Source: DATKZS01 sp035527835 [NCBI: bacterium] (GTDB lineage: Bacteria > RBG-13-61-14). From it: 64,000 bases of DNA. Shown one piece after another: positions 16,164 to 25,787 of the stretch. The notes beneath the pieces were generated by a model. It worked only from the letters and a program-made list of their open reading frames with translations, searched no databases and was not told the origin of the DNA. Every line of letters begins with the position of its first letter. Position 1 is the first letter of the stretch. The stretch is from NCBI GenBank assembly GCA_035527835.1, contig DATKZS010000127.1, positions 1 to 64,000 on the forward strand. Direction: 5' to 3'. A program made the position numbers and the translations under genes.

Positions 16164-18230
16164 TTAAAGAAGACCGATCAGTCCCATTTCCAGGAGCGGG
16201 TTGAAGGAGTAGCCGGAGGGCGGGGTGAGCAGCACTGAATCGAGGGGCGGCGGGTTTTCGCCGCCTCTAATTTTTTCAGCGTATCTGCGGAATTCCACGG
16301 CGCGTGCGAGCCAGGCGGAGATGAGGCGGCGGTAACGGGTTCGGTTCACTTCCAGGTCCGATTCCCGGTTTTGGGCGAGCCAGCGGGATTCGAGCAGGGC
16401 CAGGCAGCCACAGACGAGCTGGGCCGCGTCGCGGCAGCGGGCCGCGGCGTCTTCCATGAACCGGGAAGCGCTCTCCCCGGCGCCGGCGGGCCAGCCGGAT
16501 TTGAGGAAAGCGGCCAGGGAGAGCTTTCTGGCCAGGAGTTCGATCTGGAGCGCGGCGAGATGGTGGTCGAGCCAGAGACGGCGGCGCGGAGTGTCGCGCT
16601 CTTCCAGTTGCGCGAGAATGTCGCGCGCCTTTCGGATGACTTCCTTAAGCTCGGCCGCGGCCGCTGAGTAATCCTTGACCGTGGCGTCGGAAAAGGCGGT
16701 GCTGAGCGGCTCGGCGAAGAAGAGGAGGAAGCCGACGCCGGCCATGCCCGCGGGGCCTTTCAGGATCGAGTTCACGCGGTCGAGCGTAAGCGCGAGCCCG
16801 GCGGCGAGGCCGTCACGGTCGCGGAACACGGTCCCGGCATAGGCGCGGCCGATGTCGGCGGCTGGATCGGGGGAGTCCTCCCAGGCATGGCGCGCGGCGC
16901 AGGCCAGCGGATACGTCTCCAGGCCGGTCAGGTTCATGTGGCCCATGTCGCCCCAGATGGTCAGCATTATGCCCTCGGCGCCCATTTTCTTGGCGAGCGG
17001 AATGAAGCTTTCATGGTTCGCGCGCATCACGGCGAGGTCCGGGAAAATTTTCATCAGGCTCCACGACGAGGTACAGGCGTAAAAGGGGAGGCCGGCCGAG
17101 GCGATGGCTTCGAGGCCGGGCCGGTAGTGGTCCGGGTCTTCCAGGTTGCCGGAGCCGTAGAGCCAGTGGCAGAGCACGAGGTCTTGGGGCAGGTCGGGGA
17201 TGATCTCGGGATGGGCCACGACGGCGTCGGCCCAGGCCATCATGGTCCGGCCGCGGTCCTGGATCATGCCGTGCAGCCGGATGAGATGATCGCGCACCAC
17301 GGCGCCCAGCGTGCGGCCGCCGAAGCGGGCGGGATCGTGCTTCTTCATGATGTCGAACGGCTCGTCGCAGCCGGCGTGGAAGAGGGACGAGCGGGTGGCG
17401 CTGATCTGGGTGTCGTAAAGGTCGGCGAGCAACTCGTACGTCCCGGCCTTGGCCGGGTCGAGCGACCACAGCAGCTCGGAGTCATAGGCCAGACCGCGGT
17501 ATTCGGGCAATGACACGATGCCGCGCAGGTGGCCGAGCGACTGCTGAAACGGGATGATCTCGACGCAGCGGTCATGCGCGTAGTTGTCAAGCTCCTTGAG
17601 TTCCGAGGGCACGAGCGCGCCACGTCCGGCCCCGATCTCGGGCCGGGCCGGGCAGTCCATGACGTGCTCGATGTTGAAGAGGAGCTGGTTGTACTTGAGC
17701 GCGACGATCAGGTCCGTGAACTCCTTGAGCGCCGAGAGCCTGGGCACGCGGCCGCGCGAGATGTCGAGCAGGACCGCGCGGGAGGGCAGCGCCGGCCGGT
17801 CCTGGATGCGAACGCACGGCAGCGCTCCTTCGGAGACCAGTCCGGCCAGGGTGAGCGCGCCGTAGAACAGGCCCGGCTCGCCGCCGGCCATGACCGCGGC
17901 CGCGCCGTCTCCGGCCTCGATCACGTACGCCTGCTCGCGGACGCGCGCGTCGCTGATTGCGGTCAAAAGATCGTTGAGCGCGCGGCCCAGGCGGGTCAGG
18001 GCGGAGATTTTCGGCCGGCCGATGATCAGGGCGCGCGGGCCGGCGGGCTCGACCGCCGGACTCACGGCCAGGCCGGCGGCCGCGAGCGGCCCCAGCAGCG
18101 CGGCAGGGTCCCTTGCGTAGCCGGTGAGCTTGACGGGCGCGTCGCGCGGGACCGGGACGCTCCCCGGCCGCGCCTCCGCGAAAAACGGCGCGGGCAGGAT
18201 GAGCGATGCGGGACCGGCCGCGGGCGCCAT
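16164..18230 (-). CDS. GH20-like beta-N-acetylhexosaminidase
   Basis: 688-residue protein without an obvious signal peptide. After an N-terminal domain (about 1-145) comes a TIM barrel with LPSRAVLLDISRGRVPR, the H-x-G-x-D-E catalytic motif as FHAGCDE near residue 290, and aromatic substrate-site residues such as LCHWLYG. In GH20 enzymes the Asp/Glu pair drives substrate-assisted cleavage of terminal N-acetylhexosamine. The usual second Gly of HxGGDE is Cys here. The C-terminal 200 residues are helical. It starts immediately after the tetR stop, so it belongs to the acyl-CoA operon, an odd association. Confidence 0.78.
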   Translation of the reverse strand: MAPAAGPASLILPAPFFAEARPGSVPVPRDAPVKLTGYARDPAALLGPLAAAGLAVSPAVEPAGPRALIIGRPKISALTRLGRALNDLLTAISDARVREQAYVIEAGDGAAAVMAGGEPGLFYGALTLAGLVSEGALPCVRIQDRPALPSRAVLLDISRGRVPRLSALKEFTDLIVALKYNQLLFNIEHVMDCPARPEIGAGRGALVPSELKELDNYAHDRCVEIIPFQQSLGHLRGIVSLPEYRGLAYDSELLWSLDPAKAGTYELLADLYDTQISATRSSLFHAGCDEPFDIMKKHDPARFGGRTLGAVVRDHLIRLHGMIQDRGRTMMAWADAVVAHPEIIPDLPQDLVLCHWLYGSGNLEDPDHYRPGLEAIASAGLPFYACTSSWSLMKIFPDLAVMRANHESFIPLAKKMGAEGIMLTIWGDMGHMNLTGLETYPLACAARHAWEDSPDPAADIGRAYAGTVFRDRDGLAAGLALTLDRVNSILKGPAGMAGVGFLLFFAEPLSTAFSDATVKDYSAAAAELKEVIRKARDILAQLEERDTPRRRLWLDHHLAALQIELLARKLSLAAFLKSGWPAGAGESASRFMEDAAARCRDAAQLVCGCLALLESRWLAQNRESDLEVNRTRYRRLISAWLARAVEFRRYAEKIRGGENPPPLDSVLLTPPSGYSFNPLLEMGLIGLL

Positions 18231-18884
18231 TTATTTTTTCTTCTTTTTCGGCGGCCGGGCCGGCTTGCCGGAGAGGGCTTTGCCGGCGAGAAGGGGGTCC
18301 ACGAGGATGCCGCGGGTGGAATAGGAGATGAGCTCATCCACCAGTTGCTCGGTGGACATGTCGAGCGATCCGCCGCGCGCGGCGTGGTACATGACCTCCT
18401 TGACGCTGCCGACCACGTGGCGGGCGGTGAGCCCGGCGTTGATGTCCTTCCTCACCAGTCCCATCTCCTGGCCGAGCCGGAAGGCGCGCTCGGTGATTTT
18501 GGTGATGCCCTCGTAGAACTCGCGGATCTTGCGGTCAAAGTCCTGGTCCAGGCCCATGGCGTGGTTGTAGAGGATCTGGGTCAGCTCGCGCTCCTCGATC
18601 AGGATGGTGGCGATGCGCAGGAAGTTGGCGCGGATCTGCTCGGTCCAGGGCGGACTGCCCGGCGACAGGTCCACCAGCTTCATGCAATGGATCAGCCGCA
18701 CCGTGAGCACGTCCACCAGCTCCGAGAAAATCTCGCGCTTGCCGTCGAAGTAGAGGTAAAAGGTCCCGCGGGCGATGTCCGCGGCCTCGATGATGTCGGT
18801 GATGCTGGCCTGGTGATAGCCCTTGGCCGCGAACACGGAGGTCGCGGCACGGAGGATCTGCTCGCGGCGCAGCTCAGGTTTCAT
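18231..18884 (-). CDS. TetR-family transcriptional regulator
   Basis: 217 residues from MKPELRRE. The N-terminal helix-turn-helix (QILRAATSVFAAKGYHQASI, then DIIEAADIARGTFYLYF) is canonical TetR. The C-terminal helical domain, like those of FadR/YsiA-type regulators, probably senses an acyl-CoA or fatty acid, given the neighbouring acyl-CoA synthetase and dehydrogenase. The protein ends in a run of five lysines. It follows the synthetase stop by 2 bp and abuts the GH20 gene. An open frame continues far upstream but overlaps the synthetase and is not coding. Confidence 0.88.
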   Translation of the reverse strand: MKPELRREQILRAATSVFAAKGYHQASITDIIEAADIARGTFYLYFDGKREIFSELVDVLTVRLIHCMKLVDLSPGSPPWTEQIRANFLRIATILIEERELTQILYNHAMGLDQDFDRKIREFYEGITKITERAFRLGQEMGLVRKDINAGLTARHVVGSVKEVMYHAARGGSLDMSTEQLVDELISYSTRGILVDPLLAGKALSGKPARPPKKKKK

Positions 18885-18886
18885 GG

Positions 18887-20422
18887 TCAATCTCCCGACC
18901 CGATGGTGCCTCCGAACTGGTCTTTGAGGTCTTTTTTCTTGATCTTGCCCATGCTGGACTTGGGGAGGATCTGGGTGAAGACCACGCGCTTGGGGACCTG
19001 GAAGGGGGCGAGGTTGTCCATGCAATACTGGATCAGGGTTTCCGCCGTGATCGGCGATCCCGGTTTCTTGACCACCACCGCGGCGATCTCCTCGCCGTAA
19101 ACCTCGTCGGGCACGCCGATAACCGCGGCCTCGACCACGGCGGGATGGGCGCGGAGCACGCGCTCCACGTCCGCGGGATAGACGTTGACGCCTCCCCTGA
19201 TGATCATGTCCTTGAGCCTTCCGGTGAGGTAGAGGTATCCGTCTTCGTCGAGGTATCCGAGGTCTCCGGTATGGAGCCATCCGTCCCTGATGACGGCGGC
19301 GGTTTCGTCGGGTCTTTTGTAATATCCGGCCATGACGTGGGGCCCTCTGGTGCAGACCTCACCGACCTCGCCGGGTCCGAGGGCGCGGTCGCGGTCGTCC
19401 ATCACGCGGATCTCCTGGTTCTCGATGCTCTGGCCCACGGAGCGGTCTCGGATCTCGCGGTCGGGCCGGGTCACGCTGACGCCGGGGCTTGCCTCGGTGA
19501 GTCCGTAGGCCTCCAGCACCTGGATGCGCGGATAGGCCGCCGCCATTCTCTCGCGCAGCTTGAGGGTGAGCGGCGAGCCGCCGGAGACGATGCGGGTAAG
19601 GCTCGAAAGGTCATGCTTGTCGCGGTCGGGGACCTCCAGCATGAAGGCCATCATGGTCGGGACCAGCGCCGTGCTCTGGACCTTGTGTTTCTCGATCACG
19701 CGGAAGGTCTCGACCGGGTCGAAGCGCGGCATCAGCACCACCTGCATGCCGTAGACCAGGGCGGCGAGCCAGGCGGTGATGCCGAAGGAATGGTTGAGCG
19801 GCAGGGCGAGGAGGTTGACGTCGCCCTGCCGGAGTCCCTGGGAGCGGGCGCCGTTGATGGCGCTGCTGTAGAGGTTCATGTGCGAGAGCATGACGCCCTT
19901 GGGGCTGCCGGTGGTGCCGGAGGTGTAGAGCAACAGCGCGATCTCGTCGGGCTCGCAGTCGCGGGCCTCGAAGCCGGCGGGGCCGCCGCTGGGGAGGTCG
20001 TCCCACGAGGTCCAGCTCTCTTGGGCCGGTCCTTTGCCGATGACCACGCGGTGCGCGATGCCGCGCGTTTCCTTGACCGGCTCCTGGATCCGGTCAATAA
20101 AGGCGCGCTGCGCGATCAGGGTGGAAGGCTCGGCGTCGTTCAGGATGAGCGCGAGCTCGGGCGGCCGGAGGCTCAGGACCACGGGCATGGCCCAGGCGCC
20201 CAGCTTGAAGCAGGCGAACATGGCCACGATGACCTCCGGCGAGTTGCCCGTGACCAGGGCCACGCGGTCGCCGGGCTTCACGCCCATCCTGGCCAGGCCC
20301 GCGGCCACGCCGTTGATCTCGCGCATGAGCTCCGCGTTCGTGATGTCCCTGCCCCCGAAATGAAGCAGCGGATACTCGCCGAAGCGGTTGATGTTGTCCT
20401 TGAGCAGCTCGGAAAGGTTCAT
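18887..20422 (-). CDS. Acyl-CoA synthetase (AMP-forming, long-chain FadD-like)
   Basis: 511-residue ANL-superfamily ligase that activates a carboxylic acid with ATP and CoA. Motifs are complete: LLYTSGTTGSPKGVMLSH (P-loop), YGLTEAS, HTGDLGYLDEDG, GRLKDMIIRGG hinge and the catalytic lysine in PKSSMGKIKKKDL near the C-terminus. The substrate class (medium or long chain) cannot be fixed by eye. It is part of a probable beta-oxidation operon with the upstream acyl-CoA dehydrogenase and the following TetR regulator. Confidence 0.92.
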   Translation of the reverse strand: MNLSELLKDNINRFGEYPLLHFGGRDITNAELMREINGVAAGLARMGVKPGDRVALVTGNSPEVIVAMFACFKLGAWAMPVVLSLRPPELALILNDAEPSTLIAQRAFIDRIQEPVKETRGIAHRVVIGKGPAQESWTSWDDLPSGGPAGFEARDCEPDEIALLLYTSGTTGSPKGVMLSHMNLYSSAINGARSQGLRQGDVNLLALPLNHSFGITAWLAALVYGMQVVLMPRFDPVETFRVIEKHKVQSTALVPTMMAFMLEVPDRDKHDLSSLTRIVSGGSPLTLKLRERMAAAYPRIQVLEAYGLTEASPGVSVTRPDREIRDRSVGQSIENQEIRVMDDRDRALGPGEVGEVCTRGPHVMAGYYKRPDETAAVIRDGWLHTGDLGYLDEDGYLYLTGRLKDMIIRGGVNVYPADVERVLRAHPAVVEAAVIGVPDEVYGEEIAAVVVKKPGSPITAETLIQYCMDNLAPFQVPKRVVFTQILPKSSMGKIKKKDLKDQFGGTIGSGD

Positions 20423-20617
20423 GGTCTTGCCTTTGTTCCATGCCGGGTCATTCTCTTTCGTCCAAGGTGAGCTGCCCGGCGCATATCAGTTCCGGGAGGG
20501 ATGGTCGAGCTTCATGCGTCGCTAGGGGACTGTCGAAATGTCCCTCCGGGACGGAATGAAGGATATGTTATTGAACACGGTTTGCAATGTCAATCTCATG
20601 GCACCCGCCACCCGCTC

Positions 20618-21826
20618 CTATCTGTTGCCCGGCCCCGCCGCGAACGGGCTCGGCCCCGCGAAGAGGGGGCTCAGTTCGAGGGGGTCCATTTTCATGAGCT
20701 GGCGGGCCATGATCATCATCTGGATCTGGCTGGTGCCGGCGCCGATCTCCATGAGCTTGGCGTCGCGCATGAAGCGCTCGACCTTGTACTCCTTCATATA
20801 GCCATAGCCGCCCATGATCTGGATGGCGTCGAGGGCAACGGAGGTCGCGGATTCGGTGGAGTAGAGCTTGGCGGCGCTGGCGGTCGCGGAGATGTCCAGA
20901 CCCTTTTCCTCCATCTGGGCCAGGGTGAAGAGCAGGGAGTAGGAGATGAGGAGCTTCTGCCACATGCGGGCGAGCATGAACTGGATGCCCTGGAACCGGA
21001 TGATGGGCTTGCCGAACTGGACGCGCTCCTTGGCGAACTTGACGGCCTCCTCGAGGCAGCGCTCCATGATGCCGATCATCAGGGTCGGGGTATGGGCGCG
21101 CTCGTGGTTAAGGTTGTTCAGCGCGTACCAGAAGCCCTTGCCCTCCTCTCCCAGCAGGTGGGACCTGGGGACGCGGACGTCCTCCATGTAGATGGCGCCG
21201 GTGGGGGACGCGCGGTGGCCCATCTTGTCGAAGGGCTCGGAGGTGGTGAGTCCCTCCATGCCGCGCTCGACCACGAAAGCGGAGATGCCGGCGGGGGCCT
21301 TGGCGTAGATGACCATGACGTCGGCGAAGGGGGCGTTGGAGATGAAGGTCTTCTGGCCGTTGAGAACGTAATGGCCGCCGTCGGGCCGGGCGGTGGTCTT
21401 GAGGCTCTGCACGTCGGAGCCGGCGTCGGGCTCGGTCAGGCCCCACGCTCCGATCTTGTCGCCGCGGTAGATGGGCAGGGCCCAGCGCTCGATCTGCTCG
21501 CGGGCGCCGATGAAGGAGATGGCGTAGCCGGCGAGCTCGAGGCTCGCTCCCATGGTGAGGCAGAAGCCGGGGCAGACCTTGGCGGCCTCGATGGTGATAA
21601 GGGCGCGGGTGAAGGACTCTCCGCTTTTCTTGTACTCATTGAGGTCCTCCACGGTCTGAAGCGCGCCGGTGCCGTAGATTTCGTGGAGGAACTTTTTCAT
21701 GATGTCGTAGGGGAGCATCTTGTGCTCGTCCAGGAGGTCGGTCACGGGCTCGAGCTCGCGCGCGCAGAACTTGCGGGTCATCTCGCGGATGAGTCTTTGT
21801 TCGGGGGTCAGCTCGATACTGAACAT
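20618..21826 (-). CDS. Acyl-CoA dehydrogenase, isovaleryl-CoA-dehydrogenase-like
   Basis: 402-residue FAD flavoenzyme for alpha,beta-dehydrogenation of an acyl-CoA. Landmarks are WGLTEPDAGSDVQSLKTTA, the HYVLNGQKTFISNA segment, and a C-terminal FMRDAKLMEIGAGTSQIQ. Most acyl-CoA dehydrogenases carry the catalytic base in a YEGT motif at that point; here it is GAGT, as in isovaleryl-CoA dehydrogenase, where the base sits earlier in a helix (the NHERAHT region here). It precedes the synthetase by 195 bp in the same direction. Electron-transfer flavoprotein genes are not in the window. Confidence 0.9.
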   Translation of the reverse strand: MFSIELTPEQRLIREMTRKFCARELEPVTDLLDEHKMLPYDIMKKFLHEIYGTGALQTVEDLNEYKKSGESFTRALITIEAAKVCPGFCLTMGASLELAGYAISFIGAREQIERWALPIYRGDKIGAWGLTEPDAGSDVQSLKTTARPDGGHYVLNGQKTFISNAPFADVMVIYAKAPAGISAFVVERGMEGLTTSEPFDKMGHRASPTGAIYMEDVRVPRSHLLGEEGKGFWYALNNLNHERAHTPTLMIGIMERCLEEAVKFAKERVQFGKPIIRFQGIQFMLARMWQKLLISYSLLFTLAQMEEKGLDISATASAAKLYSTESATSVALDAIQIMGGYGYMKEYKVERFMRDAKLMEIGAGTSQIQMMIMARQLMKMDPLELSPLFAGPSPFAAGPGNR

Positions 21827-21921
21827 GGCATCTCCTTTTCCGGCGCGTGGGCCGACCGATGAGTTACGTCCTTTTTCTTATAGCGCACCCGGGGGGAGAT
21901 GCCAAGCTATTGTAAACGTAA

Positions 21922-21950
21922 AGGCCCGCCGCGGGGGACGCGGCGGGCCT
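21922..21950 (-). terminator. Intrinsic terminator downstream of carD
   Basis: A 12-bp perfect stem AGGCCCGCCGCG/CGCGGCGGGCCT with a 5-nt loop lies 28 bp after the carD stop. On the minus strand it is followed by TTTACGTTT, a short and interrupted T-tract. Confidence 0.7.
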
Positions 21951-21977
21951 GTGATGGCTGATGGGCCGGGCCTCAAG

Positions 21978-22460
21978 TCAGCAGTTGAAGATCCTCTCGA
22001 TTTCCTTTTCGATGTGCTGCTCGTCGGTATGCTTGGCAATGGATAGTTCCTTGATGAGGAGGCTGCGGGCGAGGTCGAGGACTTTTCTTTCTCCGAAGGA
22101 CAGCTCCTTGTCGAGCTTGAGGAGGTAGAGGTCGCGGAGGACTTCGGCGATTTCGTAGACGCACCCGGTCTTGATTTTCTCCATGTACTGGCGGTGTCTT
22201 CGGTTCCAGGTCTGGGAGCAGCCGCGGGTCCTTTTTTTCTTGAGGATGCGGTAGACTTCGAGGACCTCCTTGCGATCGATGACGCCCCGGAGTCCGACGC
22301 TGGATACGTTGTCCTGAGGCACCATGATGGTCATGTCGTTGTCAAGCAGGCGGAGGATGTAAAAGGTCTGGATGGTGCCGGAGATTTCCTTGTTCTCGAT
22401 TTTTTCCACTACCGTGACGCCATGCGCCGGATACACGGCCACATCACCGATATTGAACAT
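21978..22460 (-). CDS. CarD/CdnL-family RNA polymerase-binding regulator
   Basis: 160-residue protein. The N-terminal Tudor-like RNAP-interaction domain (residues 1-65; FNIGDVAVYPAHGVTVVEKI) is followed by an all-helical domain with the basic/aromatic segment QTWNRRHRQYMEKIKTG, including the Trp that contacts the promoter upstream of the -10 element in CarD/CdnL proteins. It should stabilise open complexes, especially on rRNA promoters. A purine/G-rich ribosome binding site (AAAGGGGGG) precedes the ATG. The leader from the nearest good promoter is about 400 nt. Confidence 0.93.
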   Translation of the reverse strand: MFNIGDVAVYPAHGVTVVEKIENKEISGTIQTFYILRLLDNDMTIMVPQDNVSSVGLRGVIDRKEVLEVYRILKKKRTRGCSQTWNRRHRQYMEKIKTGCVYEIAEVLRDLYLLKLDKELSFGERKVLDLARSLLIKELSIAKHTDEQHIEKEIERIFNC

Positions 22461-22866
22461 GTAACCCCCCTTTGCTTTTGGTTGACCGATTTCCTAAGGC
22501 CCGAAACGGGACCCGACCACGAAACCTGAAAAAACGGCGGGGGCCGCTGTTACCATGGAAGCTGACCACTTGTGGTCACGATGGCTTGCGGACGGGGCAG
22601 CGGGAGGAACATGGCCGGCGCCGGCGGCTTGATGACGCCGGGGCGGCATGAGCGAGTGGGCACGGAGGATGGAGTTCATATATCTCATCCGCTTTTAATT
22701 TGTCTCGAAGTACTTTATCCGGAGGTCCTTGGCCTGGCTTTGGGAAAGACTGATTCAGTTGTCCGCGTTGGCGGACGGCGCTTGGTCTTAGTGATCTGGA
22801 TCAGTTGTCAGCGTGGAGCTTGGAGCATCGGGAAAAACAGCATGGGAGCCAAGGCTTCTAATCTAT
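22461..22866 (-). other. Long non-coding leader upstream of carD
   Basis: About 400 nt between the promoter at 22872-22901 and carD. It contains a GTCCGC-CAAC-GCGGAC hairpin near 22768, a 7-bp dyad at 22563-22578 and a short open frame of about 60 codons (22494-22688) with no recognisable product or convincing ribosome binding site. It may be a regulatory leader, or host a separate small RNA. Confidence 0.4.
22563..22578. promoter_or_regulatory. Operator-like dyad in the carD leader
   Basis: TGACCAC-TT-GTGGTCA, a perfect 7-bp inverted repeat with a 2-nt centre, about 105 bp before the carD start. No bound protein can be named. Confidence 0.4.
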
Positions 22867-22871
22867 TTTTA

Positions 22872-22901
22872 ATTATACCAGAAAAGGGGGGAGTTTGTCA
22901 A
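22872..22901 (-). promoter_or_regulatory. Consensus sigma70 promoter reading toward carD
   Basis: On the minus strand TTGACA (22896-22901), an 18-bp spacer containing a C6 run, and TATAAT (22872-22877). Both hexamers are perfect. Confidence 0.75.
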
Positions 22902-22943
22902 CAACAATTAATAATTCATGTGGCGGGCATTGCCGCGGGGCCG

Positions 22944-25682
22944 TTATTCACGGCCGCCGGCGATGAGGGCGTGGATGGCCTGGTTCAATTGCTCGAGCTT
23001 GAAGGGCTTGGCGAGCATGCCCTTGAAGCCGAATTTTTTATAGTTCGCCATCACGTCGTCGGTGGAGTATCCGCTGGTGACGATGGCCCTGGCCTGGGGG
23101 TCGAGTTCGAGGAGCTTGACGATGGTCTCTTTGCCGCCCATTCCGCCCCTGACGGTGAGGTCGAGGATGACGGCATCGAAGGGGCGTCGCTGTTTGATGG
23201 CGTCGCTGTATTTAACCAGGACCTCGCTTCCTTCCCGGGCCAGCTCGACCTCGTAGCCGATTTCACGGAGCGCTTTTCCCACCAGCACGCGGATGGACTC
23301 CTCGTCGTCCATGAGCAGGACCCGGCCCTTTCCGGCGAGGCTCCGCTCCCGGGGCGGCGCTTTTTTGCGGGGCTTCCGGGTTGAGGCGGGAAGATAGACG
23401 TGGAAGGCGGCGCCCTTGCCGGGACGCGACTCGGCGGTGATGCCGCCGTCATGCTTTTTAATGATGGAATAGGTAATGGCCAGGCCCAGCCCGCTGCCCT
23501 TGTGCTTGGTGGTGAAGAAGGGGTCGAAGATTTTAGGGAGGTGTTCCTCGGGTATGCCCAGGCCCTGGTCGGCGATGGTGATCTTGATGTATGGCCCCGG
23601 CTTCAGGGGCGGGCACTCGGCCCCGCCCCCTTCCACCAGGTGATTTTCCGCGCGGATGGTGATCCGGCCTCCGCCGGGCATGGACTGGTCGGCGTTGATG
23701 ACCAGGTTGTTGATGACCTGGCTGATCTGTCCCTGGTCCACCTCGACGGGGGCGAGGTCGGGGTCGAACTCGAAGCGGCAGTCGGTGGCGGAGCCTCCCA
23801 GGGCGAAGGTCGCGGTCTCGCGGATGAAGTCGGCGATGGAGGAGGGGGTGCGGATGGGTGCGCCGCCCTTGGAAAAGGTCAGGAGCTGCTGGGTGAGGTC
23901 GCGGGCGCGGACACAGGTCTTTTCGGCCTCGATGAGCAGGCCGGAGGCCTTGTCGTCGTCAGGGAGGAGGCGGCGGGCAAAGGAGACGTTACCGAGGACC
24001 GATGTCAGGATGTTGTTGAAGTCGTGGGCGATGCCGCCGGCCAGGATTCCCACCGACTCCAGCTTGTCGGCCTTGGCCAGCTCCTCCTCCATGCGGCGCT
24101 TCTCGGTGACGTCGCGGAAGACCAGCACCGTGCCAATGATCCGGGAGTCCCGGTCCTTGATGGGCGCGCCGCTGTCGGCGATGAGCCGCTCCGATCCGTC
24201 GCGGGCCCGGAGCACGCTCTGTCCCTCGAGCTCCAGGACGGCGCCGCTTACGATGATCCTTTTGACCGGGTCCTCCCTGCGCTCGCGGGTCCGCTCGTCA
24301 ATCAGGCAGAAGATCTCGGAGAGGGGCCGGCCCTGGGCCTCCCGCTGGGTCCAGCCGGTGAGCTTCTCCGCCACCTGGTTCATGAGCACGACGGCGCCGT
24401 TCACGTCGGTGGTGACCACGCCGTCGCCGATGGAGCGGAGCGTCACCGAGAGCCTCTCCTTTTCCGCGGCCAGCTCGTCCTCCGCCGCCTTCCGGCCGGT
24501 GATGTCAATGTTCACCCCGAGGATTTCGCGGACGCGGCCTTGGTGGAGGATGGGGGCGATGATGTTAAACAAGTGGAGCTTGCCGGTCCGGGCCTCGAAC
24601 TCGACCTCGCCGGTCACCACCTCTCCGCTGAAGGCGCGGCGGTTGTTCTCGCGCCAGATCGCCTTGGCGGCCTCGGTGGCGTTGACGTCATCGGGCCGCT
24701 TTCCCGTAACGTCTCCCCAATGCTCCGCGCAGACCGAGTTCTGCATGACGTAGCGGCCGTCCGGGCCGATGATGAAGAAGTCGAAGGGCAGGCTCTCGAT
24801 GGCGGCGCGGAGCCGGTTCTCGCTTTCGCGGCGGGCCTCCTGGGCGAGCTTGCGCTCGGTGATGTCCTCCCCGGAGCTGATCGTCCCGATGACCGCGCCG
24901 CTCTCATCGGTGAGGAAGGCGTTATGCCAGGAAATGATCCTCTGTCCGCCCGCGGCGGTCAAGACGGGATTTTCATAGGTCTCCAACAGCCCGATCTCTC
25001 CCTGCATCATCGCGGCGAAGAGGCGGGGCACTTCCTCGCGGGCTTCCGGGGGCAGACAGGTCTCGAACCAGTTTTTTCCTAGCAGGTCCTTCTCCTCCCG
25101 GCCCAGGACCTCGCAGCCTTTGCGGTTGATCATGGCAACTCTTCCCTCCCGGTCCGTGGCGACCATGATGACCGCGGCCAGGTCCAGGTACTTGCGCGCC
25201 CGCTCCTTCTCCCGCTGGAGCGCCAGCTCGGCCTGCTTCAACTCGGTGATGTCCACGCTGGTGACAAAGTCCGCGGGCCGGCCCTCATAGGTGATGGTCC
25301 TGGAATGATTGTCCAGCCACTTGATCTTGCCCGAGGGAGTCAGGATGCGGTAGGAGTAGCGGATGACGACGTCTTTTTCTCCGGCCGCCTTTTTCTTGAT
25401 CTGGTCCAAAATGAAGGCCCGGTCATCCGGGTGGATCATAGCGGCGGCCTGGTCCAGCTTGAGCCCGATAAGCTGGGGGAGCGGAAGCTCGAGGATGTCC
25501 GCCATGGCCTGGTTGGCGAACTTGACCTCGTCGTCCTGGACAATCGCCACGCTGAGCAGGCCCTGCTCGGAAAGCAGGGCCAACTTCTGTTCGCCGTCCT
25601 TTTGCTCCAACTCGGCCAGCTTCCGCCGCAACTCTTGGAGCTCACCAAGCAGCTCCGGCATGGTCTTGTTTTCATTATTCAT
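22944..25682 (-). CDS. Multi-PAS hybrid histidine kinase with C-terminal receiver
   Basis: 912-residue soluble kinase. A short coiled coil (1-35) precedes four PAS domains (about 40-155, 165-290, 295-400, 410-535), then the HisKA dimerisation helix with phospho-acceptor H553 in [11 protein letters not shown], an ATPase domain ([26 protein letters not shown]) and a receiver with phospho-acceptor D841 in [15 protein letters not shown]. No membrane segment or output domain is seen, so it should pass phosphate to another protein. It is the last gene of a run behind a related kinase. The two share the receiver type and probably arose by duplication with PAS reshuffling. Confidence 0.92.
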   Translation of the reverse strand: MNNENKTMPELLGELQELRRKLAELEQKDGEQKLALLSEQGLLSVAIVQDDEVKFANQAMADILELPLPQLIGLKLDQAAAMIHPDDRAFILDQIKKKAAGEKDVVIRYSYRILTPSGKIKWLDNHSRTITYEGRPADFVTSVDITELKQAELALQREKERARKYLDLAAVIMVATDREGRVAMINRKGCEVLGREEKDLLGKNWFETCLPPEAREEVPRLFAAMMQGEIGLLETYENPVLTAAGGQRIISWHNAFLTDESGAVIGTISSGEDITERKLAQEARRESENRLRAAIESLPFDFFIIGPDGRYVMQNSVCAEHWGDVTGKRPDDVNATEAAKAIWRENNRRAFSGEVVTGEVEFEARTGKLHLFNIIAPILHQGRVREILGVNIDITGRKAAEDELAAEKERLSVTLRSIGDGVVTTDVNGAVVLMNQVAEKLTGWTQREAQGRPLSEIFCLIDERTRERREDPVKRIIVSGAVLELEGQSVLRARDGSERLIADSGAPIKDRDSRIIGTVLVFRDVTEKRRMEEELAKADKLESVGILAGGIAHDFNNILTSVLGNVSFARRLLPDDDKASGLLIEAEKTCVRARDLTQQLLTFSKGGAPIRTPSSIADFIRETATFALGGSATDCRFEFDPDLAPVEVDQGQISQVINNLVINADQSMPGGGRITIRAENHLVEGGGAECPPLKPGPYIKITIADQGLGIPEEHLPKIFDPFFTTKHKGSGLGLAITYSIIKKHDGGITAESRPGKGAAFHVYLPASTRKPRKKAPPRERSLAGKGRVLLMDDEESIRVLVGKALREIGYEVELAREGSEVLVKYSDAIKQRRPFDAVILDLTVRGGMGGKETIVKLLELDPQARAIVTSGYSTDDVMANYKKFGFKGMLAKPFKLEQLNQAIHALIAGGRE

Positions 25683-25787
25683 GGCGCGCGCCTCTCAAGG
25701 ATGAAAGTGCTGATCGGCCCCCCGGCCTGCGTCCTGTTGTATGTCATCATACAAAAATGTGGCGGGGCCAGTCAAGGCCGTGGGCGG

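Noticed and set aside
17529-19100. Long plus-strand open frame opposite GH20 and TetR
   Set aside because: Antisense shadow caused by high GC at third codon positions; no recognisable domain.
20540-20552. Terminator of the acyl-CoA dehydrogenase gene
   Set aside because: GTCCC-TCC-GGGAC is only a 5-bp stem with no T-run on the minus strand.
22494-22688. Small minus-strand open frame in the carD leader as a leader peptide
   Set aside because: Composition (MPPRRHQAAGAGHVPPAAPS) looks like translated GC-rich non-coding DNA and there is no ribosome binding site.
23400-25082. Long plus-strand open frame opposite the hybrid kinase
   Set aside because: Antisense shadow with low-complexity Gly/Leu/Val/Asp composition; similar frames lie opposite each kinase.
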